From NCBI RefSeq assembly GCF_003663945.1, contig NZ_RCCH01000005.1, positions 62,001 through 126,000 on the forward strand: a stretch of DNA of 64,000 nt. The letters are read 5' to 3'. A program made the translations under genes and the position numbers. The notes below the pieces were generated by a model. The model saw only the letters and a program-made list of their open reading frames with translations. It was not told where the DNA came from and searched no databases. This document shows positions 8,560 to 17,724 of this stretch, one piece after another. The stretch is from Lacinutrix venerupis. Lineage in GTDB: Bacteria; Bacteroidota; Bacteroidia; Flavobacteriales; Flavobacteriaceae. Numbering within the stretch: position 1 is the first letter of the stretch; each line of letters starts with the position of its first letter.

Positions 8560-9789
8560 TTATTCTTCTTCTCCCATATTGTCATAATCATAATCTGGAT
8601 ATAGAAAATGATTGTATGGAAAACGTGTAACGTGTATATCTCTAACCTCGTCGTAAACACGTTTTTTAAAGTCTTCTAAATTTTTCTTGTTTAATGCTGA
8701 GATAAATAAGGCGTTATCTTCGCCTACTCTACTCATCCATGTTTTTTTCCATTCGGCAAGGCTGTAATGCTCTTCGGTTCTTTCTGCTATTAAATCTGTA
8801 TCATCAAAAGGTTTTGCTTTATAGGCATCAATTTTATTAAATACCATAATAGTAGGTTTATTACTACTGTCTATTTCTCCTAAAACCTTATTTACAGAAG
8901 CAATATGCTCTTCAAAATTTGGATGAGAAATATCTACAACATGAAGGAGCAAATCTGCTTCACGAACCTCATCTAAAGTACTTTTAAAACTTTCTACTAA
9001 TTGCGTTGGTAGTTTTCTTATAAAACCTACTGTATCACTTAATAAAAATGGTAGGTTTTGAATAACTACTTTTCTAACTGTAGTATCTAAAGTTGCAAAA
9101 AGCTTATTTTCTGCAAATACTTTACTTTTACTAATAGTATTCATCAAGGTTGATTTCCCAACATTGGTATAACCAACTAAAGCTACACGCACCATTTTAC
9201 CTCTATTACCACGTTGCACAGACATTTGCTTATCTATAACCTTAATTTTATCTTTAAGTAAAGAGATACGGTCACGAACTATACGTCTATCTGTTTCAAT
9301 TTCTGTTTCACCAGGTCCACGCATTCCAATTCCACCTTTTTGTCTTTCGAGGTGAGTCCACATTCCTTTTAATCGTGGTAATAAATATTCGCATTGTGCT
9401 AATTCTACTTGAGTTCTTGCATAACTTGTTTGCGCGCGTTGTGCAAAAATATCTAGAATAAGGTTGGTTCTATCTAAAACTTTACATTCTAAAATTTTAC
9501 TAATATTTCGCTCTTGTGATGCAGATAATTCGTCATCAAAAATAGCGGTACCAATATTATTATCGTGAATATATTTTCTAACCTCCTCCATTTTACCAGT
9601 ACCAATATAGGTTTTAGGATTTGGCATTTCCATTTTCTGGGTAAATCGTTTTTTAACATCTCCGCCTGCTGTGAATGTTAAAAATTCTAATTCATCTAAA
9701 TATTCTTTAGATTTGTCTTCGTCTTGAATTTTAGTAACAACACCTATAATTACAGCGCTTTCTAGTTCTATATCTTTTTTTTCTAGCAT
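8560..9789 (-). CDS. hflX: GTPase HflX
   Basis: 409 residues. HflX is a ribosome-associated GTPase that splits or rescues stalled 70S ribosomes after stress. The N-terminal glycine-rich HflX domain covers residues ~20-180, with the typical GTGKMEEV and ERQKGGIGMRGPGETEIETDRR. The G domain follows with G1 GYTNVGKST, G3 DTVGF, G4 NKID and G5 SALN. A C-terminal acidic tail (DYDYDNMGEEE) is common in Bacteroidota members. ATG start, with a TAnnTTTG promoter just upstream. It is transcribed away from the exonuclease-fold gene at 9868. Confidence 0.95.
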   Translation of the reverse strand: MLEKKDIELESAVIIGVVTKIQDEDKSKEYLDELEFLTFTAGGDVKKRFTQKMEMPNPKTYIGTGKMEEVRKYIHDNNIGTAIFDDELSASQERNISKILECKVLDRTNLILDIFAQRAQTSYARTQVELAQCEYLLPRLKGMWTHLERQKGGIGMRGPGETEIETDRRIVRDRISLLKDKIKVIDKQMSVQRGNRGKMVRVALVGYTNVGKSTLMNTISKSKVFAENKLFATLDTTVRKVVIQNLPFLLSDTVGFIRKLPTQLVESFKSTLDEVREADLLLHVVDISHPNFEEHIASVNKVLGEIDSSNKPTIMVFNKIDAYKAKPFDDTDLIAERTEEHYSLAEWKKTWMSRVGEDNALFISALNKKNLEDFKKRVYDEVRDIHVTRFPYNHFLYPDYDYDNMGEEE

Positions 9790-9805
9790 AAATAATTTTA
9801 AAACA

Positions 9806-9813
9806 CAAAGTTA
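9806..9813 (-). promoter_or_regulatory. Putative -7 element for hflX
   Basis: CAAAGTTA on the + strand reads TAACTTTG on the minus strand and matches TAnnTTTG, 17 bp upstream of the hflX ATG. Confidence 0.45.
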
Positions 9814-9867
9814 CATAAATGAAAGCAGAATAATTTTTCTATTTTTAACTCTATAAATTTTTTTAAT

Positions 9868-10833
9868 TTGATACTAAACTTCTTTAAATCTAAAGAAAAA
9901 CGCCACACTATAGCTTTTTATAACATTGAAAATCTTTTTGATGTTTATGATGATGAGCTAACTCGAGATAGTGATATGACTCCAAGTTCTGAAAAAAAAT
10001 GGAGTATAAAACGCTATAAAAATAAACTTAGAAAAATAGGTTATGTAATTTCTAATATTGGAAAAGACGATGTAAAAAGGCATCCTGCAATTGTTGGATT
10101 AGCCGAAGTTGAAAATGAAGCTGTTTTACAAGACTTAGTAAACTCTAAGCATTTAGAAGATTATAATTACAAATTTGTACATTACGACTCGCCAGATGAG
10201 CGTGGTATTGATGTAGCACTATTATATGACGATACTGTATTTAACGTAGCCTATTCTAAAAGCTATAAATTAGAACTTATTGATGAATTTGGTGTAGAGG
10301 ATTTAACTAGAGATATTTTACTAGTAAGTGGCTTGTTTGAAGGTTTAGAATTACATTTAATTGTAAATCACTGGCCTTCGAGAAGAACTGGAGATGTAGA
10401 AACAAAACACAAACGCTTAAAAGCCGCTAAAAAAGTAACAGAAATTATTGATGAGTTAAAACTAAAAAGTCCAAATGCTAAGGTTGTTATAATGGGAGAC
10501 TTTAATGATGATCCTGAAAGTGAAAGCGTAAAAACTTTAGAAAAAAGTCATGGTCTTTTTAATCCAATGCGCACGTTACTATCTTTAGATCGCGGTACAA
10601 CTAGCCATAACCATAGATGGAATTTATTCGACCAGTTTTTAATTACCCATAATTTTTTCGAACGCAAGAAAAATGCTCTTCGCTATGTTAAAGCAAATAT
10701 TTTTGATGAAGATTATTTAAAAGAATATGATGGAAAATATAAAGGTTCTCCATACAGAACCTATGTTGGTAAACGCTATAAAGGTGGTTATAGCGACCAC
10801 TTTCCTGTTTATTTAATTGTATCTAAAAAGTAA
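9868..10833 (+). CDS. Endonuclease/exonuclease/phosphatase-family protein
   Basis: 321 residues, cytoplasmic by sequence (no signal). The EEP fold is shown by NIENLFD, GLAEVENE (metal-binding Glu), NHWPSRRTGD (catalytic His region), MGDFNDDP and the terminal GGYSDHFPVYL. The start must be non-ATG: the first in-frame ATG is downstream of the essential NIENLFD motif. I choose the TTG at 9868, in the same TTAATTTGA context as two other TTG starts here. Members of this Bacteroidota group are annotated as endonucleases, but phosphodiesterase activity on other substrates is equally possible. Confidence 0.85.
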   Translation: MILNFFKSKEKRHTIAFYNIENLFDVYDDELTRDSDMTPSSEKKWSIKRYKNKLRKIGYVISNIGKDDVKRHPAIVGLAEVENEAVLQDLVNSKHLEDYNYKFVHYDSPDERGIDVALLYDDTVFNVAYSKSYKLELIDEFGVEDLTRDILLVSGLFEGLELHLIVNHWPSRRTGDVETKHKRLKAAKKVTEIIDELKLKSPNAKVVIMGDFNDDPESESVKTLEKSHGLFNPMRTLLSLDRGTTSHNHRWNLFDQFLITHNFFERKKNALRYVKANIFDEDYLKEYDGKYKGSPYRTYVGKRYKGGYSDHFPVYLIVSKK

Positions 10834-10853
10834 ATAATTAAATTTAAGAATAT

Positions 10854-10887
10854 AAAAAAAGAGCTAGTTTAAACTAGCTCTTTTTTT
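10854..10887. terminator. Bidirectional terminator between the EEP protein and sodA
   Basis: AAAAAAAGAGCTAGTTT / AAACTAGCTCTTTTTTT is a long perfect inverted repeat between two convergent genes, with a T tract on each strand. Confidence 0.9.
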
Positions 10888-10906
10888 ATTATATAATATG
10901 TTTTGC

Positions 10907-11515
10907 TTATTTAGCTAAAGCATAACGTCTCTCTACTTCGTTCCAGTTAATTACTTTAAAAAAAGCATCAATATAATCTGGTCTTCTGTTTTGGTAGTTT
11001 AAATAATAAGCGTGCTCCCAAACATCTAATCCTAAAATTGGTGTACCTCCACAAGTTACACCTGGCATTAGTGGGTTATCTTGGTTTGGAGTAGAGCAAA
11101 CTTCTACTTTACCACCTTTATGTACACAAAGCCAAGCCCATCCAGAACCAAACTGTGTAGCCGCAGCTTTACTAAATGCATCTTTAAAAGCATCTACAGA
11201 ATCAAAAGCAGCCTCAATAGCATCCTTTAATTCACCAGATAAACGTCCTTTATCTTCTGGATTCATTATTTCCCAAAATAATGAGTGGTTATAAAAACCT
11301 CCACCATTATTTCTAACTGCTTTATTATCCATATCAAGATTACTTAATATGTTCTCTATAGATTTTCCTTCTAAATCTGTACCTTCAATTGCAGCATTTA
11401 ACTTAGTTGTATATCCGTTGTGGTGTTTAGTGTGATGTATTTCCATTGTACGAGCGTCGATATTTGGTTCTAAAGCGTCGTATGCGTATCCTAATTTCGG
11501 TAATTCGAAAGCCAT
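10907..11515 (-). CDS. sodA: Superoxide dismutase, Fe/Mn family
   Basis: 202 residues, cytoplasmic. It converts superoxide to hydrogen peroxide and oxygen. Metal ligands are visible: His in [10 protein letters not shown] (N-terminal), His in NHSLFW, Asp in [11 protein letters not shown] and the His three residues later. [11 protein letters not shown] plus QFGSGWAWL resembles Mn or cambialistic enzymes rather than strict Fe enzymes, but the metal cannot be decided from this alone. The sodA symbol is a best guess. Convergent with the upstream gene across a shared terminator. Confidence 0.92.
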   Translation of the reverse strand: MAFELPKLGYAYDALEPNIDARTMEIHHTKHHNGYTTKLNAAIEGTDLEGKSIENILSNLDMDNKAVRNNGGGFYNHSLFWEIMNPEDKGRLSGELKDAIEAAFDSVDAFKDAFSKAAATQFGSGWAWLCVHKGGKVEVCSTPNQDNPLMPGVTCGGTPILGLDVWEHAYYLNYQNRRPDYIDAFFKVINWNEVERRYALAK

Positions 11516-11719
11516 AATTTTATTTGTTTTTTGTTAATAATCTTTTGTATGTAAATTTAACACTTTAACAAATCAATTAAAAATTTAAGGCAAATTAACT
11601 CGGCTCTTTTAATAATACTTTAACAACATAGTTTAAATTGATTTATTTTCTTCTCGAAAAAAAAGATATTTAAACAGTCTTGACAAGAAATGTTTTTATC
11701 TTGTAAACAAATTTAACTA

Positions 11720-14700
11720 ATGTCTTCAAACTCCTCTTTTCAAGTATATAATGCTTCTGCTGGAAGCGGAAAAACCTTTACTCTAGTTAAAGAATATCTT
11801 AAAATTTTATTTTCAGCTTCTGGAAATTATCAGTTTAGAAATATTCTTTCCATAACGTTTACCAATAAAGCGGTTGGTGAAATGAAAGCACGTATTTTAG
11901 AAATGTTAAAACATTTTTCTGAAATTGAAAATTTAAAACAACCGCATCCAATGTTTACAGACATTGTTAACGATTTAAAATTGAAGCCTGAGGAACTTCA
12001 AGAAAAATCTGAAACAATATTAAACACAATTATGCATAATTATGCTGCGTTCGATATTGCAACTATAGATGGTTTTAACCACAGATTAATAAGAACTTTT
12101 GCTCACGATTTAAAATTACCTCTTAATTTTGAAGTAGAATTAGACACAGAATCCTTATTAAATGAAGCTGTAGACCGTTTAATTGCTAAAGCTGGAACAA
12201 ATAAAGAATTAACTAAAATATTAATTGATTTTGCTATTGAAAAAGCAGACGACGATAAAAGTTGGGACGTTGCCTTAGACTTTAATAAAATTGCTAAATT
12301 ATTAACTAAAGAAAGTGATTTAGAATTTGTAAAAACTTTAAATGACAAAAAATTAGAAGATTTTTCAATTTTGAAGAAAACATTGTTTTCTGAAATAAAA
12401 ATAACTGAAAAAAAAATTATTGAGTCTGCTGATTTGGCACTTCAGCTTATAGCAGATAATGGATTGGAGCATTCAGATTTTACAAGAAATACACTACCTA
12501 ATCATTTTATTAAAGTTAAAACTTTAAATTTCAATAGAATATATGATAATAAACTAGAAACCAACTTAGCCATAAATAAAGGTATTTATAATAAAAAATT
12601 AGACTTATCTAAATCATCTGTAATCGATAGAATATTACCAGAAATTGAAATACTTTTTCATATTATAAAAAAATCAGTATATCAACATAAATTTTTAAAA
12701 GCATTTTACAAAAACCTAACGCCTCTTTCTGTTTTAACCTTTATTAACAAAGAGTTATTAGACATTAAAACTGAAGAAAATAAAATGCTAATTAGCGAAT
12801 TTAACGCCATTATTAGTAAAGAAATAAAAGGACAGCCCACACCTTTTATTTATGAGCGTATGGGTGAGAAATTTAAACATTATTTTATAGACGAATTTCA
12901 GGACACCTCGCAAATGCAATGGGAAAATTTAACACCGTTGATAGATAATACTTTATCTGGCGAAAATATTAAAGCAGAAAAAGGCACTGCTATGATTGTT
13001 GGTGATGCTAAACAAGCAATCTATAGATGGCGAGGCGGAAAAGCTGAACAATTTATGGACCTATTTAACAAAAACGCTAAACCTTTTCATATTGAGCAAG
13101 ACGTTAAAAACTTAGATTATAATTACAGAAGTCTAGAAACAATTGTAAATTTTAATAATAGTTTATTTAAACATATTTCTTCGCAAGCAACACTTAGTAA
13201 AGAAGATTATGCTAATTTGTATGCACAATCATACCAAAAACCATCTAAAAAAGAACAAGGTTATGTAAATTTAAGTTTTATAGACTTTAAAGATGAAGAT
13301 GATGATAAGGACACTGTTTACACACAACATGTTCTCGACACTGTAAACTCTTGTCTAGAAAAAGGATATACCTTAAAGGACATTTGTATTCTTGTTAGAA
13401 AGAAAAAACATGGTATTGCTATTGCAGAATTTTTAAGTAGCGAAAATTTAAAAATTACATCTAGCGACACTATGTTAATTAATATTTCGCCAGAAGTACA
13501 GCTTATTAACAATGTCCTCACGGTTTTAATAAACCCAAACGATACAGAATGCAAAGTAAATATTTTAGATTTTTTAGCTGAAAAATTTAATGTAGAAGAC
13601 AAACATGAGTTTTTTAAAAATCATTTATTTTTAGAATTAGACCTCTTTTTTAAAAGTTTTGAAGCGTTTAATATCTTTATAAACCCGAAAGAGTTAATAC
13701 AACAAGGCTTATTCGATTTAGCAGAAACAGTGGTTAGGCACTTCAATTTAGTAGAAACTTCTAACGCTCATGTTCAATTTTATTTAGATACCGTTTTAGA
13801 ATACTCACAAAAAAACATATCAGATTTAAGTTCCTTTTTAGAATATTTCAATTTAAAAAAAGACAAACTAAGTATCGTATCTCCTCAAGAACAAGATGCC
13901 ATACAAATAATGACCATTCACAAATCTAAAGGTTTGGAATTTCCAGTTGTTATATTTCCTTATGCAGATATTAATATTTATGAAGATATTGAACCTAAAG
14001 AATGGTTTGCATTAAATCCTGAAAATTACAACGGTTTTAAATACGCTTTATTAAATTATAGCAAAGCCTTTGAAGATTACGGTGAGGAAGGCAATGCCAT
14101 TTACACTAGACATCAAGCTGAATTAGAATTAGACAGTTTAAATTTATTATATGTTGCATTAACAAGACCAGTAGAACAACTATATATAATTGGCAAAAAA
14201 GATGTTAATGCAAAAGGAGATTTAAACTTAAAATCGTATTCAGGATTATTAATAGACTATTTAATGCATATTAATAAATGGAATGAGAATGAAACCATTT
14301 ATAGTTTTGGCTCACCTTTAAAACCCAAAACCATAAAAAAAGAACAAGATATAAAAACTATAGAGCAGCAAGAATTTATTTCTACAGCTAAAGAGGACCA
14401 TAATATTAAAGTAATTGCCAATTCAGGTTACTTATGGGACACCAAACAAGAAGATGCATTAGAAAAAGGAAATTTAGTCCATGATATAATGGAACATATT
14501 AAAACTGAAAGCGATGTAGATTCTGCAATTAAAAATTTTGAAAACGATGGTATAATAGATAACACTCAGGCAAAACATTTAAAAATTTCCATACTTAATA
14601 TTATAAATCATCCAGATTTAAAAAGTTATTTTTCTGGAAACAATACTGTTTATAACGAAAGAGACATTATTTCTAAAACAGGTAAATTATATAGGCCAGA

Positions 14701-14884
14701 CAGACTAGTAATAAATAGTAAAAACGAAGTTATAATTATAGACTACAAAACAGGATTGCACAACCCTAAATATCAACATCAACTACAGGACTACCAAGAT
14801 GTTTTAGAGGAAATGAATTTTAAAGTAACTAAAAAAATACTTCTTTACATTAATAAAAACATAACCATTAAAAGTTATAATTAA
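11720..14884 (+). CDS. AddA/RecB-like UvrD helicase with C-terminal nuclease
   Basis: 1054 residues. A double-strand-break end-processing enzyme. Superfamily 1 helicase motifs: Walker A in NASAGSGKTFTL (residues ~10-21), SITFTNKAV, Walker B HYFIDEFQDTSQ, GDAKQAIYRWRGG, NYRS, TIHKSKGLEFPVV and YVALTRP. The C-terminal ~150 residues carry a PD-(D/E)XK nuclease with YRPDRLV and VIIIDYKTG. This matches AddA, whose partner AddB-like protein is encoded 2.8 kb downstream at 17725, separated by kbl and ompA. The pair should load RecA, which is also in this window. Confidence is high for family and lower for the exact AddA/RecB label. Confidence 0.9.
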   Translation: MSSNSSFQVYNASAGSGKTFTLVKEYLKILFSASGNYQFRNILSITFTNKAVGEMKARILEMLKHFSEIENLKQPHPMFTDIVNDLKLKPEELQEKSETILNTIMHNYAAFDIATIDGFNHRLIRTFAHDLKLPLNFEVELDTESLLNEAVDRLIAKAGTNKELTKILIDFAIEKADDDKSWDVALDFNKIAKLLTKESDLEFVKTLNDKKLEDFSILKKTLFSEIKITEKKIIESADLALQLIADNGLEHSDFTRNTLPNHFIKVKTLNFNRIYDNKLETNLAINKGIYNKKLDLSKSSVIDRILPEIEILFHIIKKSVYQHKFLKAFYKNLTPLSVLTFINKELLDIKTEENKMLISEFNAIISKEIKGQPTPFIYERMGEKFKHYFIDEFQDTSQMQWENLTPLIDNTLSGENIKAEKGTAMIVGDAKQAIYRWRGGKAEQFMDLFNKNAKPFHIEQDVKNLDYNYRSLETIVNFNNSLFKHISSQATLSKEDYANLYAQSYQKPSKKEQGYVNLSFIDFKDEDDDKDTVYTQHVLDTVNSCLEKGYTLKDICILVRKKKHGIAIAEFLSSENLKITSSDTMLINISPEVQLINNVLTVLINPNDTECKVNILDFLAEKFNVEDKHEFFKNHLFLELDLFFKSFEAFNIFINPKELIQQGLFDLAETVVRHFNLVETSNAHVQFYLDTVLEYSQKNISDLSSFLEYFNLKKDKLSIVSPQEQDAIQIMTIHKSKGLEFPVVIFPYADINIYEDIEPKEWFALNPENYNGFKYALLNYSKAFEDYGEEGNAIYTRHQAELELDSLNLLYVALTRPVEQLYIIGKKDVNAKGDLNLKSYSGLLIDYLMHINKWNENETIYSFGSPLKPKTIKKEQDIKTIEQQEFISTAKEDHNIKVIANSGYLWDTKQEDALEKGNLVHDIMEHIKTESDVDSAIKNFENDGIIDNTQAKHLKISILNIINHPDLKSYFSGNNTVYNERDIISKTGKLYRPDRLVINSKNEVIIIDYKTGLHNPKYQHQLQDYQDVLEEMNFKVTKKILLYINKNITIKSYN

Positions 14885-14891
14885 TTCTTTA

Positions 14892-14899
14892 TAACTTTG
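14892..14899 (+). promoter_or_regulatory. Putative -7 element for kbl
   Basis: TAACTTTG fits TAnnTTTG and lies 25 bp upstream of the kbl ATG, just after the addA-like stop codon. Confidence 0.45.
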
Positions 14900-14924
14900 A
14901 AAAATCATCTAAAAAACTAAAAAA

Positions 14925-16121
14925 ATGTACGGTAAAATACAACAACATTTACAACAAGAAATTCAAGACATTAAAGACAATGGTCTCTATAAAGAAGAAC
15001 GTATAATAACTTCTCCACAAGGTGCCGAAATTACTTTAAACACAGGTGAAACTGTTTTAAATTTTTGTGCTAATAACTACTTAGGTTTATCTTCACATCC
15101 CGAAGTAATACAAGCTGCAAAAGACGCTATGGACACTCATGGATTTGGTATGAGCTCTGTTCGTTTTATATGTGGAACTCAAGACATACATAAAGAATTA
15201 GAGCAAAAAATAGCAGATTTTTACGGTACAGAAGACACTATTTTATATGCTGCAGCCTTCGATGCTAACGGTGGTGTTTTTGAGCCATTATTAGGTAAAG
15301 AAGACGCTATTATTTCAGACTCTTTAAATCATGCTTCCATTATAGATGGAGTTCGTTTATGTAAAGCAGCTCGTTATCGTTACCAAAATAACGATATGGC
15401 AGATTTAGAAAAACAACTTATTGCAGCTAACGAAAACGGAGCAAGACACAAAATAATAGTAACAGATGGTGTTTTCTCTATGGATGGACTAGTTGCACCA
15501 TTAGATAAAATATGTGATTTAGCAGATAAGTATGATGCATTAGTTATGATTGACGAGTGTCACGCCACAGGCTTTATAGGCGAAACAGGCATTGGAACAT
15601 TAGAAGATAAAGGTGTTTTAGGCAGAATCGATATAATTACAGGAACCTTAGGCAAAGCAATGGGAGGTGCAATGGGTGGATATACTACAGCTAAAAAAGA
15701 AGTTATCGATATTTTACGCCAGCGATCTAGACCATATTTATTTTCTAACTCATTAGCTCCCGCAATTGTTGGTGCATCTATTAAAGTATTCGATATGCTT
15801 AAAAATGACACTTCGTTAAGAGACAAATTAGAAAAAAACACCAATTATTTTAAAGAAAAAATGAAAGCTGCTGGATTCGATATTATAGATGGAGACTCAG
15901 CAATAGTTCCAGTAATGCTTTACGATGCTAAATTATCTCAAACAATGGCAAATATGTTATTAAATGAAGGAATTTACGTAATTGGCTTCTTTTTTCCAGT
16001 CGTTCCTAAAGAAAAAGCAAGAATTAGAGTTCAACTATCTGCAGCTCACGAAATAAGCCATTTAGATAAGGCTATAGAAGCTTTTATAAAGGTTGGAAAA
16101 ACTCTTGAGGTTATTAAATAA
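14925..16121 (+). CDS. kbl: Glycine C-acetyltransferase (2-amino-3-ketobutyrate CoA ligase)
   Basis: 398 residues, full length. A PLP enzyme of the alpha-oxoamine synthase family that makes glycine and acetyl-CoA from 2-amino-3-ketobutyrate in threonine breakdown. The PLP lysine is in GTLGKAMGG (~residue 244), the aspartate in [17 protein letters not shown], and the N-terminal [16 protein letters not shown] is diagnostic. The close match to Kbl rather than BioF or HemA is in [19 protein letters not shown]. No threonine dehydrogenase gene is next to it; the neighbours are DNA repair genes. Confidence 0.95.
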   Translation: MYGKIQQHLQQEIQDIKDNGLYKEERIITSPQGAEITLNTGETVLNFCANNYLGLSSHPEVIQAAKDAMDTHGFGMSSVRFICGTQDIHKELEQKIADFYGTEDTILYAAAFDANGGVFEPLLGKEDAIISDSLNHASIIDGVRLCKAARYRYQNNDMADLEKQLIAANENGARHKIIVTDGVFSMDGLVAPLDKICDLADKYDALVMIDECHATGFIGETGIGTLEDKGVLGRIDIITGTLGKAMGGAMGGYTTAKKEVIDILRQRSRPYLFSNSLAPAIVGASIKVFDMLKNDTSLRDKLEKNTNYFKEKMKAAGFDIIDGDSAIVPVMLYDAKLSQTMANMLLNEGIYVIGFFFPVVPKEKARIRVQLSAAHEISHLDKAIEAFIKVGKTLEVIK

Positions 16122-16165
16122 CCATTATTAATTTTAACATTTTAGTACAATAATCAATATTTTTA

Positions 16166-16173
16166 TATATTTG
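16166..16173 (+). promoter_or_regulatory. Putative -7 element for the ompA-family gene
   Basis: TATATTTG is a full match to TAnnTTTG. It leaves an A/T-rich leader of about 60 nt before the ATG, common for highly expressed flavobacterial outer-membrane protein genes. Confidence 0.5.
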
Positions 16174-16241
16174 TCTTTGTTAATAATGTTTAACAACTTA
16201 TTTTTGCTTTTAATTAACACTTAAAAATTAAATTTTTGAAT

Positions 16242-17654
16242 ATGAAAAATCTTAGCAGATTATTATTCACTCTAGTACTTGTAGTAAGTTTTAGTAATGT
16301 GAATGCACAAGACCAAGACAATCCTTGGGCTATTAATTTTGGAATTAACGCAGTAGATTTCTACCCAACTAACGAAGGTTTCCCTTCTGCAGATGCTACA
16401 TTCGACGAATTTTTTAACGTAGGAGATCATTGGAACGTTCTTCCATCTTTATCTACAATATCTGTATCTAAGTATATGGGTAACAACTTTTCTTTACAAG
16501 TTGGTGGTTCTATCAACAAAATAGAGAATTATGGAGACGCACCTGTAGGAGACTTAAATTACTATGCTTTAGATGGTAACGTAAGATATCACTTATCAAA
16601 CTTAATTAATAGTGGAAGATTAGATCCAACTGTTGGAGTTGGTGGTGGTTATACTTGGGTTGAAGAAGGTCCTTATAACAACAATGGAATTAGTGGAAAC
16701 AATAATAATGGTGCTGGAACTTTAAACGGTTCTTTAGGATTAACATACTGGTTTACAGATAACGTTGGTTTCTCTGTAGAGTCTAAGTACAAGCATTCTT
16801 TTGAAGATTATTTAGATACTCACTTCCAACATACTGCAGGATTTACTGTTAAGTTTGGAGGAACTGATACTGATGGTGACGGTATATTTGATAAAAACGA
16901 TGCATGTCCAGAAGTTGCTGGTTTAGAAGCTTTCAACGGATGTCCTGATACTGATGGTGATGGAATCGAAGATTCTAAAGATTCTTGTCCTAACGAAGCT
17001 GGTTTAGCTGAGTTTAACGGATGTCCTGATACTGATGGTGACGGTGTTGTAGATGGTAGTGATGATTGTCCTACTGTTAAAGGTCTTAAGAGCTTAAATG
17101 GTTGTCCAGATGCTGATGCTGATGGTGTAACAGATGCTAAAGATAAATGTCCTAACGAAGCTGGACCAGCTGCAAACAACGGATGCCCTTGGCCAGATAC
17201 AGACGGAGATGGTATAACTGATAATGTTGACAAATGTCCTAAAGAAGTAGGTACTGCTGCTAACGATGGTTGTCCTGAAGTAGTTGTTCAACCAACTCAA
17301 GAAGTTATGGACAAATTAAATAGCTATGCTAGAACTATCTTATTCGATACAGGAAAATCAAGCTTCCAAAAATCAGCTTACTCTGCATTACAAGATATTA
17401 CAGCTATTTTAAAAGAATACCCAGATTCTAACTTTACATTAGAAGGTCATACTGATAGTGTAGGAGCTAAATCTTCTAACCAATTATTATCTGAAAGAAG
17501 AGCTAACGCAGTAAGAGATTACTTAATTGCTAACGGTATCTCTAAAGATAGATTAACTGCTTACGGTTTTGGTGAAGATTACCCAGTAGATTCTAACGCT
17601 ACAAGAAACGGTAGAGCTAACAACAGACGTACTGAGATTAAACTTAAAAAATAA
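16242..17654 (+). CDS. OmpA-family protein with thrombospondin type 3 repeats
   Basis: 470 residues from the ATG at 16242 (the in-frame TTG six bases earlier is ignored). Signal peptide to VNAQ, then an N-terminal beta-barrel-type region (~25-205), then about five Asp-rich thrombospondin type 3 repeats of the form DTDGDGIxDxxDxCP (~207-350), then an OmpA C-terminal peptidoglycan-binding domain (LEGHTDSVGAKSSNQLLSERRANAV). The repeats likely bind calcium and link barrel to cell wall. The DNA across 16860-17270 is visibly repetitive (GATACTGATGGTGA-type units). Codon use looks highly expressed. Its position between the two Add genes appears incidental. Confidence 0.92.
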   Translation: MKNLSRLLFTLVLVVSFSNVNAQDQDNPWAINFGINAVDFYPTNEGFPSADATFDEFFNVGDHWNVLPSLSTISVSKYMGNNFSLQVGGSINKIENYGDAPVGDLNYYALDGNVRYHLSNLINSGRLDPTVGVGGGYTWVEEGPYNNNGISGNNNNGAGTLNGSLGLTYWFTDNVGFSVESKYKHSFEDYLDTHFQHTAGFTVKFGGTDTDGDGIFDKNDACPEVAGLEAFNGCPDTDGDGIEDSKDSCPNEAGLAEFNGCPDTDGDGVVDGSDDCPTVKGLKSLNGCPDADADGVTDAKDKCPNEAGPAANNGCPWPDTDGDGITDNVDKCPKEVGTAANDGCPEVVVQPTQEVMDKLNSYARTILFDTGKSSFQKSAYSALQDITAILKEYPDSNFTLEGHTDSVGAKSSNQLLSERRANAVRDYLIANGISKDRLTAYGFGEDYPVDSNATRNGRANNRRTEIKLKK

Positions 17655-17682
17655 GTTTCTCAATACTTTTAAATAAGTTATT

Positions 17683-17713
17683 AAAAACGCTTCGGTTATC
17701 CGAAGCGTTTTTT
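17683..17713 (+). terminator. Terminator after the ompA-family gene
   Basis: AAAACGCTTCGG / CCGAAGCGTTTT with a TTAT loop and T tract, 28 bp past the stop codon. It also precedes the addB-like ATG by 12 bp, so that gene probably relies on read-through or a promoter I cannot see. Confidence 0.9.
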
Positions 17714-17724
17714 ATTTTTATACA

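Noticed and set aside
16820-17233. Long reverse-strand ORF within the ompA-family gene
   Set aside because: It is the antisense of the repetitive Asp-rich thrombospondin repeats; no start signal or homologue.
16860-17270. Tandem repeat as a possible CRISPR-like or satellite array
   Set aside because: The repeats are in frame and encode calcium-binding thrombospondin type 3 units; spacing follows the protein motif.
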